DNA from: Gammaproteobacteria bacterium | Lineage (GTDB): Bacteria > Pseudomonadota > Gammaproteobacteria > Pseudomonadales > Pseudohongiellaceae | Assembly (NCBI GenBank): GCA_030831125.1 | Contig: JAURLQ010000122.1 | Location: forward strand, 1-40,137 | Length of the DNA: 40,137 nucleotides | Direction: 5' to 3' | Part shown: positions 17,237-26,188 of the stretch, piece by piece | How the letters are laid out: each line of letters begins with the position of its first letter | Numbering within the stretch: the stretch's first letter is position 1 | The notes under the pieces: generated by a model | The model's database searches: none | Seen by the model: only the letters and a program-made list of their open reading frames with translations | Told to the model about the DNA's origin: nothing | Made by a program: the position numbers and the translations under genes

Positions 17237-18382
17237 TCAGAGGTGACGTTTGCCTTCATCCTTGTCGACGAGAGAAAGGCCACCAGTAAGCTCATCTGCA
17301 CTCTTGCCTTCAACATCACTTTCAGCAAGTGATATTTTCAGGCGCAGGTTGTTTTTGGAATCGGCATTGCGCAGTGCTTCTTCCAGTGTGATCTTGCCTT
17401 CCTTGTACAAATGGTAAAGCGTCGAATCGAAAGTACGCATGCCGATATTTTCGGATTTTTCCATGACTTCCTTGATTTCTTCGATCTTGCCATTCTTGAT
17501 GAGCTCGGCCACACGCGGTGTACCCAGCAGGATTTCAATGGCAGCGGCACGCTTGCCATCAACGGTCGGGATCAGGCGCTGTGACACAAAACCTCTCAGG
17601 TTAAGGGAGAGGTCATGGAAAAGCTGCTTGTGCCTTTCTTCCGGGAAGAAGTTGATGATGCGATCCAGTGCCTGGTTGGCGTTGTTGGCATGCAGGGTTG
17701 ACAGACAGAGATGCCCGGTTTCTGCAAAAGCCAGCGCGTGTTCCATGGTTTCCTGCGACCTGATTTCGCCAATCAGGATTACATCAGGTACCTGGCGCAG
17801 GGTGTTGTGCAGGGCAGCCTCATAGCTTTTGGTATCAACTCCAACCTCACGCTGGTTAACGATGGATTTCTTGTGGGGATGCACAAATTCAACCGGGTCT
17901 TCAATCGTAATGATGTGACCGGCGTGATTCTGGTTGCGGAAGTCTATAAGGGAAGCAAGAGAGGTTGATTTACCTGATCCTGTGCCGCCAACGAAAAGGA
18001 TGAGGCCGTTCTTGTTCATCATGAGTTGGGTGAGCACTTCCGGTAAACCCAGTTTTTTGAAATCAGGAATATCGGTTTTGATGGTTCGGGCGACTATGCC
18101 GACTTCACCGCGTTGCTGGAATATATTCACACGGAAGCGGCCGATTCCCTCATGCATGATGGCCAGGTTCATTTCCGGTGCTTTGGCAAACTCTGCTCTT
18201 TGCTCTTCGTTCATGATTTCATGGGCAATGCGGGCAACATCACCCTTGCCGAATCGTTCTTCCCGCATGGGGACCATCTTGCCGAAGGCTTTCATGCTCG
18301 GGGCTGCATCGTAAGTGAGAAAAAGGTCGGAGCCATCAGCATCCACCATTTCTTTGAGCAGTACCTTGATGTCGATATCCAT
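17237..18382 (-). CDS. pilU: Type IV pilus retraction ATPase PilU
   Basis: A 381-residue PilT-family motor. PilU works with PilT in retracting type IV pili at the inner membrane. The N-terminal PAS-like part begins MDIDIKVLLKEMVDADGSDL. Walker A (GGTGSGKS) is at about 132-139. The Asp box, Walker B (VPDVILIGEIRSQETMEHAL) and the His box (AETGHLCLSTLHANNANQAL) are intact. The DRIINFFPEERHKQLFHDLS stretch and a C-terminal tail of about 35 residues after EEALRNAD fit PilU better than PilT. AGGACTTCTCA precedes the ATG. PilT is not in the window; pyrB lies 54 bases upstream on the same strand. Confidence 0.9.
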   Translation of the reverse strand: MDIDIKVLLKEMVDADGSDLFLTYDAAPSMKAFGKMVPMREERFGKGDVARIAHEIMNEEQRAEFAKAPEMNLAIMHEGIGRFRVNIFQQRGEVGIVARTIKTDIPDFKKLGLPEVLTQLMMNKNGLILFVGGTGSGKSTSLASLIDFRNQNHAGHIITIEDPVEFVHPHKKSIVNQREVGVDTKSYEAALHNTLRQVPDVILIGEIRSQETMEHALAFAETGHLCLSTLHANNANQALDRIINFFPEERHKQLFHDLSLNLRGFVSQRLIPTVDGKRAAAIEILLGTPRVAELIKNGKIEEIKEVMEKSENIGMRTFDSTLYHLYKEGKITLEEALRNADSKNNLRLKISLAESDVEGKSADELTGGLSLVDKDEGKRHL

Positions 18383-18435
18383 TGAGAAGTCCTGTTTTTT
18401 CCGGTTTCTTTATCTTGCCCTGGCGTTATGCCAGG

Positions 18436-19476
18436 TTACTGATCACCTGTCATGGGAGGTAATTTACGAAAACGCTTGTCGGTATACCAGTGTACTTCTT
18501 CGGTATGTTTTTCAACTTCTTCTGCCACACCCAGTGTCAGTGCAAACAGGGCCATCCTTATCAGTACGCCATTGTCGGTCTGGCGGAAGATGGCCAGACT
18601 CGGGTGCTGGTTCAGGTCATTGTCGAGTTCATTGGCTTCGGCACGTGAATCACGTGGTAGCGGATGCATGATTACTGTATTGGGTTTGCAGTGCTGGGTA
18701 TAGATGCTCTGGTTCAGCCTGAACCGGCCCCTGTAGATGTCTGCTTCCTGCTGGTTGGCAAAACGCTCTTCCTGGATACGGGTAAGATAAACAGTATCGT
18801 TGTTCTGCAGGCCCTGCTGCATGTTGTCTGTCTGGCAGACTGTATGACCGGCGGCGAGAAGCTGATCGACGATTTCGCCAGGCATGGACAGTTCTTTGGG
18901 CGACACCAGCGTGAAATGGATATTCCTGTACAGGCTTAGCAATTTGCTCAGTGAATGTACCGTTCTGCCGTATTTGAGATCTCCTACCATCGCAATCCGC
19001 AGGTTTTCTACCGGTCCGGTTATCTTCAGTTCCTTGCGGATGGTGTACAGGTCGAGCAGGGCCTGGGAAGGGTGTTCCGAAGGCCCGTCTCCTGCATTGA
19101 TCACCGGTACACGACTGGCCCGGGAAAACTCTTCAACCGAACCGGCAACGGGGTGACGCATCGCAATGATGTCGCTGTAGCCACTGATGACCCTGGCAGT
19201 ATCGTACAGGGATTCGCCCTTGGAGATGGCAGAGGCCTTGATGTCGGTAGTTTCCCGGACATGGCCACCGAGCAGATTGAAGGCGCATCCGAAGCTGACG
19301 CGGGTTCTGGTGGATGGTTCGAAAAACAGGTTGCCAAGAATGGCCCCATCAAGCACGCGCGTACGCTTTTCACGCTTCGTATAGGGTTCCATTCGGTCTG
19401 CAACCTCAAACAAGCGCTCTACATCCTGACTCTCGAACTGACCGATGGACAGAATGTGGGTGCCGGTGAATTGCAT
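18436..19476 (-). CDS. pyrB: Aspartate carbamoyltransferase, catalytic chain
   Basis: A 346-residue enzyme that makes carbamoyl-aspartate in pyrimidine synthesis. The carbamoyl-phosphate motif FFEPSTRTRVSF, the loop AISKGESLYDT, MRHP, DGPSEHPSQALLDLYT, MVGDLKYGRTVHSL and HPLPR are present. They follow the E. coli-type chain rather than the pseudomonad type fused to an inactive dihydroorotase complex. The C-terminal tail is some 30 residues longer than in E. coli (311). No pyrI or pyrC gene is in the window. The ribosome site at the ATG is weak. Confidence 0.93.
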   Translation of the reverse strand: MQFTGTHILSIGQFESQDVERLFEVADRMEPYTKREKRTRVLDGAILGNLFFEPSTRTRVSFGCAFNLLGGHVRETTDIKASAISKGESLYDTARVISGYSDIIAMRHPVAGSVEEFSRASRVPVINAGDGPSEHPSQALLDLYTIRKELKITGPVENLRIAMVGDLKYGRTVHSLSKLLSLYRNIHFTLVSPKELSMPGEIVDQLLAAGHTVCQTDNMQQGLQNNDTVYLTRIQEERFANQQEADIYRGRFRLNQSIYTQHCKPNTVIMHPLPRDSRAEANELDNDLNQHPSLAIFRQTDNGVLIRMALFALTLGVAEEVEKHTEEVHWYTDKRFRKLPPMTGDQ

Positions 19477-19565
19477 GGGTATGAACGGGTCCTGACCTGA
19501 TGGACTTGAGTGCCGGGGATGTTACACGGATTGCCGGGACAATTGAATTGTCTCCATTGCAGGTA

Positions 19566-19741
19566 GTGGTCTGCTTTGAATTTCAGTAGGTTTTTGGAGC
19601 GACTCGGCACTATTGGATCTGAGACCGTCTGCGGCAGAGATGCCGCAGTCGAGCCCCCACGGATGGGTGCACGGCGAGTCGAAGAATCAATAGTGCCGAG
19701 TCGCTCCAACAACGGGATAGAAGAAATTCAAAGCAGACCAC
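19566..19741. mobile_element. MITE-like inverted-repeat element, copy 1
   Basis: A 176-bp non-coding palindromic element. The outer inverted repeats are 18 bp and perfect (GTGGTCTGCTTTGAATTT at 19566-19583 and its complement at 19724-19741), extendable by 4-5 bases with one mismatch. A perfect 21-bp inner inverted repeat lies at 19595-19615 and 19688-19708. The 72-base core holds a hairpin CTGCGGCA/TGCCGCAG and a CCCACGGATGGG palindrome. A related copy in the opposite orientation is at 32784-32984. No open frame and no clear target duplication are seen. It sits between pyrB and the matrixin gene. Confidence 0.85.
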
Positions 19742-19858
19742 GACCTCATCACTCTTGTACTGGTCATGATGCCAAGTGGCTCTTATACTCCGGGCTGGAT
19801 TACCGAAACCGGCATCAGCACCAGGGGTTTCGCCGGTCAGCCCAGGAGATAGTCAGAA

Positions 19859-21883
19859 GTGTCCATTACCCGTTTGCTTTCAAAACTACTTCTGGTGCCC
19901 GGGATTGCAATTCTGGCTGCCACTGGTGCGGTACCGGCAGTGGGCAGAACCCTCATTGACGAGGGTATGGAAAGGGATGCGTCGCCTGTCCTGGGGATCA
20001 GTGACACCTTTGGCCGCTGGAATTCAGCTATCAACCTGGTATACGACCCGGATGATGCGCCGGCCAGATTCAGCAACAACAGCGAAATGGTTGCGCTGAT
20101 CAACGAAGCCATTGCCCAATGGGAGTTGGTCAGTGGGGTCAATTTTGTCATGACGGGCATAGATGCCAATGCCCCCGATGATGATTTCCAGGGGGGGCAG
20201 TATGATGGCCTGATCAGGATCTACTGGGGTGATGCCGGCGGTGCAGCGGGCAGGGCAGGACCGAATTTCGGGCAATACAACACTTCCCTTGGCTATTTTC
20301 CCTATGCAGACGGCGATCTGGAGTTGAACCGGGACAACAGTATCTGGGACAGTGACTTTGAGCTGGTCAATGTGCTGGTCCACGAACTGGGTCATGTCAT
20401 CGGGCTGGGACACTCCGAAAACCCGGCATCAATCATGTATGCCAACCCCTACAACTTTCTGGCCTATCCCCGCGAGGATGACATCAGGGCAGTACAGGTG
20501 TTGTATGGTCCCCCGGCCAAAGCTCTTGATCCGGCAGAACTGGTGGCAGAATGGATTTATACACCACCGCCACAGGCGCCATCCAATGTGACGCAATACC
20601 TGTTCAAGGCCAACCAGTTTGTTGACAAGAATGCCTTCATTTCTGCCGGCGGTGGAAACCCCATCACCACACTCGATGCCAGCACTGCAAACCAGAATTT
20701 CGTGAGACTCAACAGCGGTGGCCTGGGTAATTTCAACAACACGGTGGCCATAGACATTGCCGCCACTCTGATTGCGGTAGACCCTGCAGGTTATATCTAT
20801 ACAAAAAGGGACTGGCAGCTGCAGTGTTCTGCAAACTCAGCCTGTGGTGGAGGTTTTATCAGTTTTGCTGAAACCGATGTAATCAAGACAATACCCGGTA
20901 CCTGGCAAATCTATGTAGTAGACGAGGCTGCCAACCACCTGCTGCTGAATCTTCCACTGGAGGTTGATACCACCGTCAGCTACAACAAACCGCCCACTGC
21001 CAGTGTTACGGTTTCTTCTGCAGGTCAGACTTCTGCGACTTTCACCCTCGCCTCAAGTGATCCGGATAATCACCAGATAACCGCGATCTGGCACCCGCCC
21101 GGGGTGGAAGATCGTGATGGAGACAATTTCATTGATACAGAAGTCAGACAGACAGTGGGCACCAGTGGGAATGTCAGTCAGACCTTTGATTTTTTCCAGA
21201 CTGGTACACACACAATGTATCTGGAGATCATAGACAATGGTCCCCGTTATTCTGGTACCAACCTGAGTGCTGCAGGGGATGGATACCAGACACTGGTCAA
21301 GCTGGTGGTAACGGTGCCGGTTACATCCGCCGCGTCGCTTGTAGCCACCTCAACAGTATCCTCAGGCAGTTCGGGCAACAATGGCAGTAGCGGTGGCAAT
21401 GTCCCGGGGGAACTGGTCAGCAGCATTGCGGAAAAGGCGGCTCCAGCCGAAATGATTATCGGCACCTCAACTGGATCAGGTCCACCCGTACTGCGAATAG
21501 GAGCCTCGCAGAACAGCGGTACTTCGCTGGCAACCGATTTCTCCGCAGGTAGCAGTGTTGTAATTGCAGGCAGTGTGGCTCCACCCTCCATTGACGTAGG
21601 CAAGGCCGGAGATATCTACATGGTCATCCGGACCACTACAGACACCGGTGAAACATGGTCTTACCGTAACCTGGATGGGGTCTATGTGCCCTGGGTAGAT
21701 GGCAAAATTTCGTCACTGGAACCGGCTTTTGAAGTGGGTACCCTGCAGAGCGAGCAGTCATTTGAAATATTCAGCGGCAGCCTTACGGCAGCTCTCCACC
21801 GCATCTATATCGGTTATATGCTGCAGGGCAGTGGTGTGCTGTACTACAACGGCATTGCCCACAGACTGAATGTCAGTAACTGA
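19859..21883 (+). CDS. Secreted matrixin-type zinc metalloprotease, multidomain
   Basis: A 674-residue exported protease. A signal peptide (residues 1 to about 30) leads to a metzincin catalytic domain. The zinc site HELGHVIGLGH is at 175-185, followed by the Met-turn region ENPASIMYANP and the end of the domain near 220. After it come beta-rich segments including an Ig-like repeat (KPPTASVTVSSAGQTSATFT). A Ser/Gly/Asn linker near 500-515 and a C-terminal beta domain (WSYRNLDGVYVPWVDGKISS, ALHRIYIGYM) follow. The start is GTG with AGGAG about 10 bases upstream. sbcB begins 5 bases after the stop. The substrate is unknown; the C-terminal module may serve binding or sorting. Confidence 0.85.
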   Translation: MSITRLLSKLLLVPGIAILAATGAVPAVGRTLIDEGMERDASPVLGISDTFGRWNSAINLVYDPDDAPARFSNNSEMVALINEAIAQWELVSGVNFVMTGIDANAPDDDFQGGQYDGLIRIYWGDAGGAAGRAGPNFGQYNTSLGYFPYADGDLELNRDNSIWDSDFELVNVLVHELGHVIGLGHSENPASIMYANPYNFLAYPREDDIRAVQVLYGPPAKALDPAELVAEWIYTPPPQAPSNVTQYLFKANQFVDKNAFISAGGGNPITTLDASTANQNFVRLNSGGLGNFNNTVAIDIAATLIAVDPAGYIYTKRDWQLQCSANSACGGGFISFAETDVIKTIPGTWQIYVVDEAANHLLLNLPLEVDTTVSYNKPPTASVTVSSAGQTSATFTLASSDPDNHQITAIWHPPGVEDRDGDNFIDTEVRQTVGTSGNVSQTFDFFQTGTHTMYLEIIDNGPRYSGTNLSAAGDGYQTLVKLVVTVPVTSAASLVATSTVSSGSSGNNGSSGGNVPGELVSSIAEKAAPAEMIIGTSTGSGPPVLRIGASQNSGTSLATDFSAGSSVVIAGSVAPPSIDVGKAGDIYMVIRTTTDTGETWSYRNLDGVYVPWVDGKISSLEPAFEVGTLQSEQSFEIFSGSLTAALHRIYIGYMLQGSGVLYYNGIAHRLNVSN

Positions 21884-21888
21884 ATCCG

Positions 21889-23343
21889 GTGAACAAAAGC
21901 ATTTTCTGGCATGACTATGAAACCTTCGGTAGCGATCCGAAAGTGGATCGTCCATGCCAGTTTGCAGGTATACGTACCGATGAAGATCTGAATGTCATTG
22001 ATGACCCGGTGATCCTGTGGTGCAAACCTGCACCTGACTTCCTGCCCCATCCCGTTGCCTGCCGCATTACCGGCATTGCCCCGCAAACTGCACTTGAGAA
22101 AGGTATTGCAGAAGCAGATTTCTGCAGGCAGATACTCGGGCTTTTCAGTGAACCGGGGAGTTGTGTTTCAGGCTATAACAGTCTGCGTTTTGACGATGAG
22201 TTGACCCGGCACATGTTGTATCGCTGTTTTCATGATCCGTATGAGCGGGAATGGAAGCACGGCAACTCCCGCTGGGACATCATTGATTTGCTGCGAGCGA
22301 CACAGGCACTCAGACCGGAAGGAATCAACTGGCCGCTCCGCGAGGATGGCAATCCCAGCTTCAGGCTGGAAGCACTGACTGCTGTAAACGATATTCCCCA
22401 TGAAGGCGCACATGATGCCCTGGCCGACGTATACGCCACGATAGCCATGGCAAAGCTGGTCAAGGAAAAACAGCCAAAACTCTATGACTACCTTTATGCC
22501 AACAGACAGAAAAATCGCCTGCTACCCATGATTGACCTGCAAGGCAGGGAGCCGCTGGTGCATGTCTCGGGTATGTTCCCGGCTTCCAGGGGGTGTCTGG
22601 GCGTGGTGATGCCCCTGATGAAACATCCGCGCAACAACAATGGCATTGTTGTGCTGGATTTGTGCGCAGACCCGCGGCCCTGGCTTGACCTTACTGCAGA
22701 TGAGATAGCAGCCAGACTTTACAGCAGGTCGGAGAATCTTGATGCAGGAGAGGCGCGAATTGCTTTGAAAACAGTCCATCTGAATCGATGTCCTGTACTT
22801 GCCCCGCTGAATGTACTCAATGAATCAGTCAGGAGCCGCTATGAAATTGATCTGGATGTCATAGCACAGCGTCGATCGCTGGTCCTGGTAGTGAAAGATC
22901 TGGGCAGCAGACTGCTGGAAGTGTTTGCTGCCGATTTTCCTGATTCCCCGGGCGATCCGGAACTGCAGCTTTACAGTGGTGGTTTCATTGATGAGCACGA
23001 CAAGCGTCTGATGCAGAAACTGCACAACTTGCCTCCGGCGTCACTGGCACCACTGGCCTCACAATTCCATGATTCAAGAATGCCTGAGCTGCTATTCCGT
23101 TACCGTGCCAGAAACTGGCCTGAAACATTGGAGATTGAAGAATTGCAACACTGGGAAAACCGGTGCCGTGCCCGCTTGCTTGGAGAAATCCCGGGTGCAG
23201 GTCTTTCCCTTGCAGAATTTCACAAAGTGCTGGCAGATGAGACAGATTTTCCGCATGAACTGGCACAGCAACTGGAAGCTTATGCGCAGGGTATTGCCAT
23301 GCGTTATGGTTTGGGCAAAAACCCTGATGCCGTCAGCCGGTAA
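21889..23343 (+). CDS. sbcB: Exodeoxyribonuclease I
   Basis: A 484-residue 3'-5' single-strand DNA exonuclease acting in mismatch repair and recombination. The DEDD exonuclease motifs are visible: IFWHDYETFGSDPK at the N-terminus, GYNSLRFDDELTRHMLYRCF in the middle, and HEGAHDALADVYAT with the catalytic His and Asp. The ExoI C-terminal SH3-like and helical domains follow, and the length matches E. coli (475). It starts at GTG, 5 bases after the matrixin gene stop, and could be cotranscribed with it. The 3' end overlaps the convergent regulator gene by 11 bases. Confidence 0.95.
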   Translation: MNKSIFWHDYETFGSDPKVDRPCQFAGIRTDEDLNVIDDPVILWCKPAPDFLPHPVACRITGIAPQTALEKGIAEADFCRQILGLFSEPGSCVSGYNSLRFDDELTRHMLYRCFHDPYEREWKHGNSRWDIIDLLRATQALRPEGINWPLREDGNPSFRLEALTAVNDIPHEGAHDALADVYATIAMAKLVKEKQPKLYDYLYANRQKNRLLPMIDLQGREPLVHVSGMFPASRGCLGVVMPLMKHPRNNNGIVVLDLCADPRPWLDLTADEIAARLYSRSENLDAGEARIALKTVHLNRCPVLAPLNVLNESVRSRYEIDLDVIAQRRSLVLVVKDLGSRLLEVFAADFPDSPGDPELQLYSGGFIDEHDKRLMQKLHNLPPASLAPLASQFHDSRMPELLFRYRARNWPETLEIEELQHWENRCRARLLGEIPGAGLSLAEFHKVLADETDFPHELAQQLEAYAQGIAMRYGLGKNPDAVSR

Positions 23344-23983
23344 TGCCAAGACGGACCGCTGCCAGGGCAAGCTCGGCACGATTGCTGATTTCCAGTTTCT
23401 GGTAGATTGATTTGATATAGCCACGGACAGTCTCCGTGGAGATACCCAGCGAAGAAGCGGCCTGTTCTACTGTGTAACCCTGGCTGAGCAATACCACCAC
23501 GTCATGTTCGCGTGGCGTCAATCGGGAATTCTTGAGTTCGCTACCCTGCTGGTTGAAATGTTCTATGAGCCTTTTGGAGCTGGCGTCTGAAATTGCAGGT
23601 CTGTTCTGTTTGAGACCATTGAGATAGCCAATGATCTTGTGCTTGTCCTGATCCTTGAGAATATACCCCTGAGCACCTGCCTTGAGTGCAGTAAAAAGAT
23701 TCCTGTCATCATCATATATGGTGGCAACGATAACCTGGCAATCGATCTGCGTGGATCGCAGCTCCCGGATCAGGTCCATGCCGTTGCCATCGGGCAGCCC
23801 GAGATCTATTAGTGCCAGGTCAATTCGGCCAGCTCTGGCATGCTGCATGCCATCCTTGAGCGTGTCGGCCTGGATAATCTGCATCCGGGGATATGCTTCG
23901 CCAAGACACTAAACCAGCCATTCCCTTGCATCAGGATTGTCTTCGACAACAAGTGCTGAACCTTTGGCGATCATTGATTTCAT
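23333..23983 (-). pseudogene. NarL/LuxR-type response regulator interrupted by in-frame TAG
   Basis: A two-component response regulator with a receiver and a C-terminal LuxR-type helix-turn-helix (LTPREHDVVVLLSQGYTVEQ, SLGISTETVRGYIKSIYQKL). The natural start appears to be the ATG at 23983, giving MKSMIAKGSALVVEDNPDAR. Codon 25 is TAG (23911-23909), and the frame continues as CLGEAYPRMQIIQADTLKDG. The beta-1 strand and acidic pocket (VVED) lie before the stop; the phosphoacceptor Asp (ALIDLGLPDGNG) lies after it. Translation restarting at the ATG at 23884 would yield a 183-residue protein without the acidic pocket. A CAG to TAG change is the simplest origin. The divergent kinase next door is also broken. 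Confidence 0.85.
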
Positions 23984-24034
23984 GGAATAAACAGATATAC
24001 GGAAGGCACATTACAGAATGCCTGAGGGGAAATA

Positions 24035-24053
24035 TACCCCCCTTAAGGGGGTA
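24035..24053. promoter_or_regulatory. Palindrome between regulator and kinase, candidate NarL-type operator
   Basis: The sequence TACCCCCCTTAAGGGGGTA is a near-perfect inverted repeat (CCCCC-TTAA-GGGGG core, flanked by TAC and GTA). Its TACCC...GGGTA ends resemble heptamer pairs bound by NarL-family regulators. It lies about 50 bases upstream of the regulator start and in the leader of the divergent kinase, as expected for autoregulation. Binding is inferred, not shown. Confidence 0.45.
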
Positions 24054-24294
24054 GTATCAGTGGGCCGGCCCGGTGCAAGTACATGGTCAAGGGCAAAATG
24101 CACATTTCTTACAGAGATATCGCAGGCCGATTGCGCAAGCTCGAGGAAAACAGCCCCGTTCATGGCGTTTGACATACTGCTGCAAAGGGTATCATTGTGT
24201 TTCAGTTATTATTGATGCAGAACCAGATACAGTGACTTTCCGGCACTCCCATTATTCGCAGGCCTCGTTGCAAAGTGTACATTTTTTGCGATTG

Positions 24295-26116
24295 ATGTTG
24301 TCTGCAGTCTTGCTGATGCTGGCGAGTTCTGGCTGTCTCGCCCAGAGTGGTCAGGAGCTGTTGGAAATAGCTGCAATTGAATTTGTAGTTGCTGACAGCC
24401 TGCAGCCGCCGGCAGATGATGCGGACTGGAAACCTGCCATGCTGCCGTGGGGTTCCGTATTGTCTGATCCGCAAGACAGTGACCAGTGTTTACTGGTTCA
24501 GGTTTTCTGTACAGAGGCCTCAGGGCAGTGCTCTCCAGGCGCTCTATTTTTTCCGTTACAACCACTCCATAGATGTCTTTTTCAACAATGAGCGAATTGG
24601 TGGCGACAGTTACCGGGAGGGATATCAGACCATCGCATGGAACCATCCCAGGCTGGTAGATATCCAGAATTCAAACTGGCGTGAGGGAGGCAATACAGTC
24701 CATGTCAGGTTCCAGTCTTCTTTCCTTGGGGGAGGCTTTGCCCAGATTTTGCTGGGGCCTTCACAACATCTCAACCAGTTGCTCGAACAGCGTTTGTTCC
24801 GTCAGGTTACTATCAATCTTTGGTGCCTGATATTCGGTGTTCTCGTTACACTGTTGTCGTTCGTCCTATGGCTGGTCAGGCGGCAGGACCGTGTGAATAT
24901 CATTTTTGCCGGCATGAGCGCGTGCTGGCTGGTGGTAAGCACACACATGGTCATTTACTACAACCCGTTTCCCTATGCCTTGTGGCTGCCACTGGTTCAC
25001 GTTGCCATTGATTGCTGGATATTCCTGTTCTGGCTGTTTCTGGAAAAGGTACTGGACCTTGATTTCCGCAGGGGACGCAAGCTTGTCTACCTATGGCTGC
25101 TCACCGCCATGATCTGGCATGTACTGATGATCATTGAGGTCTGGTGGTTTGGCGCCTATATCATTCATCTGCTGGGCAGTTTGCTGCTGTTGCATGCACT
25201 GGGCAAGGTATTCATCAGGGCATGGAAACGCAAACAGATGCTGGCGATTGTCATTACGGCAGTTGTACTGCTGCAATTTGCACTGTTCATCAGTGATTTT
25301 GTGCACCTGATGTTCTGGCGCGGGAATGAATGGGAATCTGCATTCCATATGAGCCAGTTGGCCTTTCCGCTGATGCAGCTGGTCTTTCTGGGGCTCTTGT
25401 TAAGGCGATTTCTTGCAGCACTGGAAGTGGCAGAAACCCTGAATCGGGATCTTGAAGCGCGAGTTCAGGTTTCAAGAAAACTTATAGAGCAGTCTTTCGA
25501 GGAAAAACGCCAACGTGAACTTGATCAGGCAGCAGAGGCTGAACGTGTGAAAATCTACCGTGACCTGCATGATGATCTCGGATCCAAATTGTTGTCCATA
25601 GTCCATGCCGGTCGTGAGACAAGACTGGGCTCTCTCGCTTCTGCTGCTCTCGAAAGTTTGCGCGATTCAGTTTCGCGAGCCAATTATCCGGATCAGCTGC
25701 TGGCAGATTTTCTTGCTGACCTGCGGGAAGAAACTGAATTGCGACTACAGGGATCCGGACATCACGTGATCTGGAAGCAGCAAATGATGTTGCCCCAGGT
25801 GATTCTTCCCGCGAACGTGAGTTACAACCTCAACAGGATATTCAAGGAACTGGTCAGCAACATCATCAGGCATGCCCGTGCAGACAGGGTAACTGTCGAT
25901 ATCCGAAAACGAAGCGACAACTGGATTTTCACGATTTCAGACAATGGCAGTGGTTTTGATGACAGTGCTGAGCTTGGTAACCGGATCAATAATATCCGCA
26001 AGCGGGTTGCAGAAATTTCTGCTGCCGTGGACTGGCAGCAGACCCCCGGGCAGGGACTCTCAGTCATGGTTTCGATCCGTGAACCTGCCGGAATGCCGAT
26101 TCAGGGTGCTGTTTGA
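24295..26116 (+). pseudogene. Sensor histidine kinase, frameshifted near the N-terminus
   Basis: A membrane sensor kinase, the likely partner of the divergent regulator. One frame from 24295 (MLSAVLLMLASSGCLAQSGQ) gives a signal peptide and the first part of a periplasmic sensor domain, up to about LPWGSVLSDPQDS. The match then continues in the +1 frame as VYWFRFSVQRPQGSALQALY, so a frameshift lies at about 24465-24490. The rest is intact: seven or so membrane helices (about 24810-25410), a coiled coil, a NarX-type dimerisation box KIYRDLHDDLGSKLLSIVHA, and an ATPase domain (KELVSNIIRHARA, ISDNGSGFD). A GTG at 24232 would give a longer N-terminus. The downstream frame alone lacks a signal peptide. 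Confidence 0.8.
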
Positions 26117-26188
26117 AAGCAGGGGGGGTTAGAAAGAAAGCGCCATATCTGGTAGTTTCGCGGGCTTGAACTGTTTTGGAGTGAAATC

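Noticed and set aside
18436-19476. Ornithine carbamoyltransferase instead of PyrB
   Set aside because: The STRTR site is shared, but GDLKYGRTVHSL and HPLPR are aspartate-transcarbamoylase features.
24465-24490. Programmed +1 frameshift in the histidine kinase
   Set aside because: No slippery sequence, in-frame stop-stimulator or structure is obvious at the junction, and the partner gene is also damaged; mutation or error is simpler.
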